Source of the DNA: Clostridia bacterium
GTDB lineage: Bacteria; Bacillota; Clostridia; Oscillospirales; CAG-272
DNA: 6,740 bases
Direction: 5' to 3'
Assembly: GCA_017520365.1 (NCBI GenBank)
Contig: JAFXFQ010000056.1
Location: forward strand, 1-6,740
The notes below the pieces were generated by a model that was given only the letters and a program-made list of their open reading frames with translations, had not been told where the DNA came from and did not search any database. Below, piece by piece: positions 1 through 5,366 of the stretch; the stretch's first letter is position 1, and every line of letters begins with the position of its first letter. Position numbers and translations under genes: made by a program.

Positions 1-106
1 TAATTGCTCCGAGCAGCACGAGGAATATCGTGATACCAAGGTCACCGCCGCTACTTCTGTTGAGAACGACGGTATGGTTTCTGGTTCTGAGTTTACTCAC
101 CGTCAT
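1..106 (-). CDS. MalG-type carbohydrate ABC permease, N-terminal fragment
   Basis: This is the beginning of a second inner-membrane permease subunit, cut by the left edge after 35 codons. The visible peptide starts MTVSKLRTRN, continues with LNRSSGGD, and then enters a hydrophobic segment (ITIFLVLLGAI) that is the first membrane helix. A short polar N-terminus with an Asn-Arg-Ser..Gly-Gly-Asp stretch just before helix 1 is typical of MalG/YesQ-like subunits encoded after a MalF-like partner. The ATG overlaps the stop of the upstream permease as ATGA (103-106), so translation is probably coupled; the AGGTAGGTGA sequence just upstream can serve as a weak ribosome site. An in-frame GTG two codons later is an alternative start. 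Family assignment rests on context and a short peptide. The EAA loop that would confirm it lies outside the window. Confidence 0.85.
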   Translation of the reverse strand, partial: MTVSKLRTRNHTVVLNRSSGGDLGITIFLVLLGAI

Positions 107-1044
107 TCACCTACCTTTGAAAGAAGTTTCTGAACGAACATATTCGCTGAGATCATGATCAGGAACAGTACGAACGAGATAGCGGAAGAATAACCGATCT
201 CCATACGAGCTCCGCCGTACTCCTCGATGTGGTGGGAGATGGTATAAGCAACGTAGTCAGTGGAGGGGTTACCTGCAAGAGCAGTTACCATTGCGCCGTA
301 ACCGAAGGAGCCTGTAATAGCCATAACGGAACCGAACATAAGCTGAGGCTTCATGTTGGGGAGAGTTACGTACCAGAGCTCCTGCCAACGGTTTGTAATT
401 CCGTCAACGGAAGCTGCCTCAAACTGAGCGCGGTCAATACCCTGAAGACCTGCAACGAAGGACAGGAAGGAGGTACCGAGAGACATCCAGAGAGAAATAG
501 CTACGCAAAGAGGAACAATGTAGTTAACGTCAGTGAAGAAGAGGATAGGAGAGTCGATAAATCCAAACTTCATGAGCCAACCGTTTACAAGACCGTAAGA
601 GTCGGATGCGAAGATATACTGGAAGATGGTGAACGCACCGCCGGAAATGGAGGGCGCATAGAAGATAAGAGTTACGATAGCTCTTGTTCTGGGGCCGAGC
701 TCATTGATGAACCATGCAACAATAAAGGAAAGGATGAATGATGTAGGTCCTGTGAGCACAGCGAAGATAAGTGTGTTCTTTACAGCTGTGATAAAGAGGT
801 CGTCGTCAAGGAACAATGTAATGTAGTTGTCCAGGCCTACCCAGTTAGGAATCTCGATCATGTTATAGTCGGTGAAGCCTACGAGCAGGGAAGCGGCGAC
901 AGGAATAATAGTGAATACGAAGAACAGCAGCATAAAGGGGATAATCATGAAATATCCGACTTTATAGCGCTTCATAAGATGCCATGTCCACTGACGCTTC
1001 GTCATCGTACCGTTGGCCAGGGCTTCTTTCGCTTTCTTAGTCAT
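103..1044 (-). CDS. MalF-type carbohydrate ABC transporter permease
   Basis: This 313-residue membrane subunit of an ABC sugar importer should form the translocation channel with the following permease. A basic, polar N-terminus (1-30) leads to six likely membrane helices near residues 31-55, 90-113, 121-145, 174-200, 234-255 and 283-308. The cytoplasmic EAA loop, which docks the ATPase, is at 209-231 (EAASVDG, then LPNMKP). Length and topology match MalF-like subunits of the YesP/LplB sort, which lack the long periplasmic loop of enterobacterial MalF. The start is supported by AGGAGA at 1052-1057, seven bases upstream. The gene follows the solute-binding protein after 97 bases containing a strong hairpin, and overlaps the next permease by 4 bases. 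Substrate cannot be inferred from this subunit. The ATPase is not in the window; in Firmicutes such importers often share an MsmX-like ATPase encoded elsewhere (known of the family, not shown here). Confidence 0.95.
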   Translation of the reverse strand: MTKKAKEALANGTMTKRQWTWHLMKRYKVGYFMIIPFMLLFFVFTIIPVAASLLVGFTDYNMIEIPNWVGLDNYITLFLDDDLFITAVKNTLIFAVLTGPTSFILSFIVAWFINELGPRTRAIVTLIFYAPSISGGAFTIFQYIFASDSYGLVNGWLMKFGFIDSPILFFTDVNYIVPLCVAISLWMSLGTSFLSFVAGLQGIDRAQFEAASVDGITNRWQELWYVTLPNMKPQLMFGSVMAITGSFGYGAMVTALAGNPSTDYVAYTISHHIEEYGGARMEIGYSSAISFVLFLIMISANMFVQKLLSKVGE

Positions 1045-1071
1045 GTCTTTTTCTCCTGTTTTAGATTTTTC

Positions 1072-1100
1072 CCGACTCGGCGAAGCGGTCGCCGAGCCGG
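1072..1100 (-). promoter_or_regulatory. Intercistronic hairpin between binding-protein and permease genes
   Basis: Positions 1072-1082 pair with 1090-1100 around a 7-base loop, giving an 11-pair GC-rich stem. The only non-Watson-Crick pair (1075/1097) is G-U in minus-strand RNA but A-C in plus-strand RNA, so the structure suits the transcribed strand. No U-tract follows (the next transcribed bases are GAAAAATC), so it is not a canonical intrinsic terminator. By analogy with malE-malF, it probably protects the 3' end of the binding-protein message or attenuates read-through, giving more binding protein than permease. The 40 bases between the stop codon and the stem are almost pure A/T and include TATAAT-like hexamers, but I find no convincing -35 for a secondary promoter. 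Confidence 0.7.
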
Positions 1101-1141
1101 ATATGATGATTTATTATATTATATAAATAAATAGGAAGGAA

Positions 1142-4100
1142 TTATTTGCCTGCGAGCCAGTCCTTATAAGACTTTTCAGTCTCATCGTACTTAACTGCTC
1201 TTTCCCAATCGGCGAAGTTTTCTGCGCTGATATTATGATCCTTCATCCAGTCAACGTACGTATACTTGTCAGCACCGCCTCTATCCTGGATACAATCAAT
1301 AGAATCGGGAGTTGTGTTTCTTTCTACAGCCCAGTAATTCCTCCAATCATCGAAGGATTCAAAGCCCATATATTCCTGAATCGCCATCCAGTCCTCGTTG
1401 AGCATAAGGTCAAACTCCTTACGCTTACGGGAGAGCTCCTTGTTGATAGCATCAACGTGCTGGAGGAGAGAGTCAGAGGGGTCTGCACCCTGGTTGTAAG
1501 CTGCTGCAAATGCGAAGCCTGTGTAACGTCCTACGAAATAGTCACCGGGGAAGGGCTCAATAGCGTATGTCTCATCGAGACAGGTCTCGAGAACCTCAAG
1601 CTCTTCACTTGTCCAGGGAAGCTCCTTGAGAGCCTCGCGGTTAGCAGGTGTTGTCTTACCGGAGGGTCCGAGAAGAGCAACCATTTCGTTACAGTAGTCG
1701 ATCTGGAACTCAGCATCGCTGTACCAGTCGAGGAACTTCCAAGCGCTCTCTGTATCCTTACATCCCTTGGGAATGATTACACCGGAGATGGAGGAAATGG
1801 AGTGGCGGTTGATCACCTGATCACCATTCTCGTCGAGAACGGGAGCGCCGTTTTCGTCAACAACAGGTGTACCGGGAATCTGGTAGAATCTCCAGAGTCC
1901 GGAAATTTCGGGAGCAAATACTGTAAGTGTATTATAGAGAACGTAGGAAGAAATGATTACGGGCATTTCACCGGTCTTGAAACGGTTCTGTGCGTCGTAA
2001 GCTGTGGGGAGAGAATACTGTGTAAAGAGGTTACACATATATTCGAATGCATCAAGTGCCTGATAGTCGTCAAAGTTGATTGCCATACCTTCGTTCTTCC
2101 AGTACTGGCCGCCGCTCTGGTAGAGGAATACGGCGAAGTCCTGAGACATACCGATGTCCATGTTATTAAACTGAAGAACAGGTACCATTGACATAAGCTC
2201 ATCCCATGTCTCGGGGATCTTGAGGCCAAGCTCTGTAACGATGTCCTCACGAACGAACATCATTGAGAATCCCTGGTTTGTGGGAACTGCGTATGTCTTT
2301 CCGTAAAGTGAAAGGGGAACCTTTGCACTGTCGGAGAATCTTGCCATTACCTCATCAAAGGTATCATAATCATTAAGGGGCAGGATCGCACCGCGGATCG
2401 CCATCTCCATCGGGCTGGTAGCATCGATGGAAACATCGGGACCAACGCCTGCGAGAATTGAGGGGAGAAGTGCGCCGCCTGCAGTAAGCTTAAGGTTTAC
2501 TGAAACACCCTTGCCCTTTTCACCTTCTGTGAATCCTGCATCGATAAGGTTCTTTGTGATCTGCGCCTGATCACGTCCGGAGGATGTCCAAACGGTGATA
2601 AGCTTGTTGTCGCCTGCGTCTACGGAGAATGCATCGTAGTTAGCAAAGAAGCTCGCTACGAACTTCTTGATTTCAAACCACATTGCGCTCCAGAAGCCCG
2701 CCTCTGCCTTATCCTTCTCTGTTCCTGTGGGAACGATCTTGATGTAGTCAACCTCAAGGAACTGTGCGCTCATATCGGAGAGCCATGTACCGAGAGAGGA
2801 GATGTAAGACTTAAGAGAGCTGAGGTTTGCAGCGATCTCCTTTTCATCCTCAGACATTCTCTCAATGAGAACTGCTGCCTGCTCAAGTGTAGATGTTGTC
2901 TCAGACTTAAGGCCGGCGGTTTCTGTGATGAAGTCTACCAATGTATAAAGGAGGTCTGCCTGGAGAGCGAGGTCGATAATAACCTCGGGCATTACGCGAG
3001 CAAGACCATAGTCACGGTTAACGTCGGCATCTGCACCTGTGAGCTCCATAATTCTCAGGTAGTCATCGTTAAGACTGGTGATAATACCGTCTACCTGACG
3101 AACAACGTCTGCAAAGCTTCCGAGCACTACCTCAAACTCGATGGTGTACTCCTGACCCTTTTCGAAATAGAACTCGAAGTACTGGTCACCGTCTGTAAGG
3201 TAATCGTACTGGAAAGCGTTCTTATATCCGAACTGAAGATTCTTTGCTTCCTCAAAGAGGTACTGTCCGTTGATCTTTATGGCTCTGGATGAATACATAC
3301 CCTTCAATGTGTCCTGCATAAAGCGCATACCGATCTGGTACATACCGCTTTCCTCACACTTGAATCCGTACTTGATCCACTGTCCGCTTCTTACCCACTT
3401 ATCAGCACCGATGGTGTTTCTGAGGATAGCCACAGAATCCTGAGGGCTGGTGAGGGGAGATGAACGGTCGTATACGGGATAGATGGTATAGTGAGAAACA
3501 AATACAGGAAGCTCCGCCTCGAGCTTAACAGGGGCAGCTGTGGGAGTTGTGTACTTTCCTGCATCCTTGAGTCCCTTGATATAGTCCGCATAAGAGATCG
3601 CAGACTCATATGTATAGATTCCAACCTCAGCAATAGCCATCTCATCACGAACACCCTCAAGGGTAAGGATAACCTCGCCGCTGTGGCCGGGGTCGTCCTC
3701 GGTAGCCTCTACCTTCTCGTTAAGAAGGAATTCAAGGGGAGTGGTGTAGTAGCCGTCGACATCGCTGATGCTGAATTCAGTCCAAGCGTGTACAACCGCA
3801 GCTTCGGGACGAAGCTCGTTCTCAGTGGGGTCCTTCTTGAAGGCGCCGGTTCTGCCGCCGTCCTCAGAGAGATATTTGAACGTCCATGTCTTGTGAAGAC
3901 TCTGGTATCTCGCCTCCTGATAAGGAGCCTTACCGTCGATGGTGAAAATACGCTCGATGTCCATTGTGTCGTCAGTCGTTGAACGATAAACAAGACGAAC
4001 ACAGTAAAGACCTGTCTTGGGAACCTGGACCTTCCAGGAAACCTTACCGGTCTGAGGGACGATTATACAATCCCTGTTGTCGATGTTGTCAACGGTGATG

Positions 4101-4396
4101 TCGGCAGTGGTATACTCCTCGTCGCGGAGATACTCGGTCGCAGGAACGGTGACCGAAACACCCTTGTTACGCATACCGTCAACAGTATCAACGTTGATTC
4201 CTTTGTTTTTCTTGTACTCCTCATAGTTCATGAGCGAATACTCATCGCTCAGCTCCTGAAGAGCTACGTTTGTTCCCGCACCGCTATCGGTGGTGCCGGT
4301 AGTTGCTTCAGCAGCAAACACGGGCAGTGCGGAGCCAACAAGCATGACAAGCGCAAGGAAAAGCGCCAACAGCTTTTTGGTCTTCGTGGTTCTCAT
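1142..4396 (-). CDS. Giant modular extracellular solute-binding protein of a carbohydrate ABC importer
   Basis: This 1084-residue secreted protein should capture a sugar ligand for the two permeases encoded next. The start has AGGAGG eight bases upstream. Residues 1-29 are a signal peptide (basic end, hydrophobic core, VFA before AEA) with no lipobox Cys. A first beta-rich module spans about 70-265 and a second about 290-556; both resemble galactose-binding-like/CBM modules (for example VPKTGLYCVRLVYRS and SGQWIKYGF...GMYQIGMRF). A helical stretch (about 427-545) precedes LEVDYIKIVP, which looks like the closing strand of the second module. An aromatic amphipathic helix (566-588) leads to a family-1 solute-binding fold (about 597-990: GPDVSIDAT, YGKTYAVPTNQG, IPETWDEL, SAWKFLDWYSD). 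A 90-residue tail carries four Asp-Trp motifs. Ordinary family members have about 400-550 residues, so this one is roughly doubled by N-terminal modules. The binding-protein call is firm; module families are inferred by eye and the ligand is unknown. Confidence 0.93.
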   Translation of the reverse strand: MRTTKTKKLLALFLALVMLVGSALPVFAAEATTGTTDSGAGTNVALQELSDEYSLMNYEEYKKNKGINVDTVDGMRNKGVSVTVPATEYLRDEEYTTADITVDNIDNRDCIIVPQTGKVSWKVQVPKTGLYCVRLVYRSTTDDTMDIERIFTIDGKAPYQEARYQSLHKTWTFKYLSEDGGRTGAFKKDPTENELRPEAAVVHAWTEFSISDVDGYYTTPLEFLLNEKVEATEDDPGHSGEVILTLEGVRDEMAIAEVGIYTYESAISYADYIKGLKDAGKYTTPTAAPVKLEAELPVFVSHYTIYPVYDRSSPLTSPQDSVAILRNTIGADKWVRSGQWIKYGFKCEESGMYQIGMRFMQDTLKGMYSSRAIKINGQYLFEEAKNLQFGYKNAFQYDYLTDGDQYFEFYFEKGQEYTIEFEVVLGSFADVVRQVDGIITSLNDDYLRIMELTGADADVNRDYGLARVMPEVIIDLALQADLLYTLVDFITETAGLKSETTSTLEQAAVLIERMSEDEKEIAANLSSLKSYISSLGTWLSDMSAQFLEVDYIKIVPTGTEKDKAEAGFWSAMWFEIKKFVASFFANYDAFSVDAGDNKLITVWTSSGRDQAQITKNLIDAGFTEGEKGKGVSVNLKLTAGGALLPSILAGVGPDVSIDATSPMEMAIRGAILPLNDYDTFDEVMARFSDSAKVPLSLYGKTYAVPTNQGFSMMFVREDIVTELGLKIPETWDELMSMVPVLQFNNMDIGMSQDFAVFLYQSGGQYWKNEGMAINFDDYQALDAFEYMCNLFTQYSLPTAYDAQNRFKTGEMPVIISSYVLYNTLTVFAPEISGLWRFYQIPGTPVVDENGAPVLDENGDQVINRHSISSISGVIIPKGCKDTESAWKFLDWYSDAEFQIDYCNEMVALLGPSGKTTPANREALKELPWTSEELEVLETCLDETYAIEPFPGDYFVGRYTGFAFAAAYNQGADPSDSLLQHVDAINKELSRKRKEFDLMLNEDWMAIQEYMGFESFDDWRNYWAVERNTTPDSIDCIQDRGGADKYTYVDWMKDHNISAENFADWERAVKYDETEKSYKDWLAGK

Positions 4397-4537
4397 AAGT
4401 TCTTCCTCCTACTGTGAATAGTGCCTTTTGGGCTGCTCTCGCGCCCCTTTCGGGGTGCTTTTACGGACAGCGTTGCCGTCAGTATCAGCATCGCTGAGCA
4501 AACGGGACAAAAAGCGCCTTTAAGTCCCTTTTGTATA
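4397..4537 (-). promoter_or_regulatory. Structured 5' leader of the binding-protein operon
   Basis: About 140 bases separate the predicted transcription start from the ATG. In minus-strand RNA I see four possible stems. The first is GGGAC/GUCCC enclosing AAAG/CUUU (4504-4528). The second is UCAGC/GCUGA (4485-4497). The third is GACGGC/GCUGUC with one G-U pair (4466-4480). The fourth is CCCC/GGGG closed by a GAAA tetraloop (within 4441-4458), whose outer part contains one A-C mismatch in RNA. No U-tract follows any stem, so no attenuator is evident. It does not match a riboswitch class I can recognise; the part around the GAAA loop superficially resembles cyclic-di-GMP-I elements, but the rest of that consensus is absent. 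Confidence 0.45.
4405..4410 (-). promoter_or_regulatory. Strong Shine-Dalgarno of the solute-binding protein
   Basis: The minus strand reads AGGAGG followed by AAGAACTT and the ATG, an 8-base spacing. It fixes the start at 4396 and fits high expression of the binding protein. Confidence 0.9.
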
Positions 4538-4540
4538 CAA
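4531..4540. promoter_or_regulatory. Candidate operator palindrome over the transcription start
   Basis: TTGTATACAA is a perfect 10-base palindrome lying 4 bases downstream of the -10 hexamer, across the predicted start. Its GT...AC core with flanking T/A matches the general form of FadR-type GntR operators (known pattern). A repressor bound there would block the promoter. No regulator gene is in the window, so the assignment is inference. Confidence 0.4.
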
Positions 4541-4543
4541 TTT

Positions 4544-4572
4544 ATGATAACACAAGTGTGCCCCTGTGTCAA
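4544..4572 (-). promoter_or_regulatory. Sigma-A promoter of the binding-protein/permease operon
   Basis: On the minus strand the -35 is a perfect TTGACA (4567-4572), the spacer is exactly 17 bases (4550-4566), and the -10 is TATCAT (4544-4549) preceded by TGT, an extended -10. Transcription should begin near 4537. The spacer holds CACAAGTGTG (4551-4560), an imperfect palindrome that could be part of a second operator. This is the only strong promoter I find in the intergenic region, and it is correctly oriented for the transporter genes. Confidence 0.85.
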
Positions 4573-5042
4573 GTTTCTACCTACATATATGCAATGGCTT
4601 TGAAAATGAGAATCGCCCCGTAGCAACGGGGTTTCGAGGCCTTAGAAACACGGTTTTTTTACGCCTTTTTCGCACCCGTTTTCCACTCTGTTTTGCGAGT
4701 AATTTAAATTTACTTTATGAACGGAATATACGGGATATAAACACGCTTTCATCACATAATGCAGGGCTTGTTTCTTGGAATGTAATTTTTATTTACTTTT
4801 ATTGCGCAGCGTGTTTTATACTCTTTTTGTACCAATCGCATAAGGGAAGGCGTTAATTTTGACCATACTGCACAATTTTTTGGCGTTTTTTTCTCCGCTT
4901 GTAAATACTGCACAATTTGTTAATAAAATGTAACTATTTTGCTATATATTTATGAATTTTAAGAAATTGGCCGAATTTTAGCAAAAAACCTACAACACAA
5001 AGGTCACAATGCGTGCATTTTCCAACCACCTCTATATCGGAG
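4573..5042. other. Non-coding AT-rich intergenic DNA upstream of the transporter promoter
   Basis: No open frame here combines a ribosome site with a plausible protein. The contents are a small stem CCCCGT/ACGGGG (4616-4631) without a U-tract on either strand, a T-rich plus-strand run (4650-4700), a 14-base direct repeat pair (4865-4918), a very AT-rich stretch (about 4918-4985), and a short inverted repeat AATGC/GCATT (5008-5019). On the minus strand TTGCTA and TAAAAT, 17 bases apart, lie in the AT-rich stretch. They form a weak promoter candidate with no gene behind it, which chance can explain at this composition. Confidence 0.6.
4865..4918. repeat. Perfect 14-base direct repeat, 40-base period
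   Basis: ATACTGCACAATTT occurs at 4865-4878 and again at 4905-4918, identical and in the same orientation, with starts exactly 40 bases apart (close to four helical turns). The spacing fits a pair of binding sites on one DNA face. It sits roughly 290-350 bases upstream of the transporter -35. The function and binding protein are unknown. Confidence 0.8.
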
Positions 5043-5061
5043 TTTGAGGGAGGGGATTAAT

Positions 5062-5089
5062 CAGAACCTTTTTTGAAAAAAAGGTTCTG
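5062..5089. repeat. Long inverted repeat, CAGAACC arms with T/A runs
   Basis: CAGAACC followed by six T, a G, seven A and GGTTCTG gives a 12-13 pair stem with a very small loop. It is near symmetric and could fold on either strand. Downstream bases are not a T-run on either side (CACTCC on plus, ATTAATCC on minus), so it is not an ordinary intrinsic terminator despite the internal T-run. Confidence 0.75.
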
Positions 5090-5286
5090 CACTCCAAAAA
5101 AACTTTAAGAAAAAGATAAAAAAGAGTGAGTATCGTTTTTTAAACAGAATATCGAGGTGAGTGTATCGAAGCTTTTTTCGTATAATATTAACTCGGGACT
5201 TTGCTTTTGCAAAGTCGGAGCCGGCTCAAATACCTCCTTTTTGTTTTTTCTTTATGCCCGCGGGCGACTATGTTTCAGGAAGCTTG

Positions 5287-5313
5287 TGGGAGCTTTTTTT
5301 GCAAAAGCCCCCA
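5287..5313 (-). other. Hairpin 54 bases after spoVAE, possible 3'-end structure
   Basis: Positions 5287-5297 pair with 5303-5313 around a 5-base loop. The one imperfect pair (5291/5309) is G-U in minus-strand RNA and A-C in plus-strand RNA, so the stem favours the spoVAE transcript. The stem is followed by ACAAGCTTCC rather than U residues. It could stabilise the end of the spoVA message or be part of the palindromic element around it. No better terminator for the spoVA operon is visible. Confidence 0.4.
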
Positions 5314-5366
5314 TACATAGCCTTTCCCCTCCAAGCTCAAATTTACCCATAGCGTGGAGCTATCTC

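Larger units (their letters stand above)
5043..5341. repeat. Palindrome-dense intergenic segment, possible MITE-like element
   Basis: This stretch between spoVAE and the transporter holds several inverted repeats. They are a long A/T-looped hairpin (5062-5089), CGAA/TTCG (5167-5180), a perfect 8-base stem GACTTTGC/GCAAAGTC with a TTTT loop (5197-5216), the palindromes GAGCCGGCTC (5218-5227) and GCCCGCGGGC (5256-5265), and an 11-pair hairpin (5287-5313). The ends carry a related inverted sequence: TTTGAGGGAGGGGA at 5043-5056 and, on the minus strand, TTTGAGCTTGGAGGGGA at 5325-5341, differing by 3 extra bases. No transposase and no clear target-site duplication are visible. Similar hairpin-rich intergenic repeats are dispersed in many Clostridia, so a non-autonomous repeat is plausible, but only a genome-wide copy count can show it. 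Confidence 0.4.

Noticed and set aside
229..741. 170-codon plus-strand frame opposite the permease
   Set aside because: Antisense shadow; polar, Cys-scattered composition without motifs.
1235..2191. 318-codon plus-strand frame opposite the binding-protein gene
   Set aside because: It is fully antisense to a well-supported gene, has no domain-like pattern, and arises from the codon bias of the real frame.
4397..4470. Cyclic-di-GMP-I riboswitch in the leader
   Set aside because: Only the GCA...GAAA-loop region is reminiscent; the conserved GACGCAAAGCC and tetraloop-receptor parts are absent.
4616..4631. CCCCGT/ACGGGG stem as an intrinsic terminator
   Set aside because: Only three T follow on the plus strand and none on the minus strand, and no gene ends nearby on either strand.
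4738..4751. Possible CcpA cre site, TGAAAGCGTGTTTA on the minus strand
   Set aside because: Two mismatches to the TGWAARCGYTWNCW consensus and about 170 bases upstream of the -35; too weak and too far to claim catabolite control.
4644..4754. 36-codon minus-strand frame beginning MKACLYPVYS
   Set aside because: No Shine-Dalgarno, no recognisable pattern, AT-rich intergenic context.
4566..4856. 96-codon plus-strand frame starting at GTG in the intergenic region
   Set aside because: No ribosome site, overlaps the transporter promoter on the opposite strand, and its composition looks like translated non-coding DNA.
4860..4920. Two direct repeats as a CRISPR remnant
   Set aside because: Only two 14-base units and no repeat of typical CRISPR length or cas gene; the 26-base gap is T-rich and not spacer-like.
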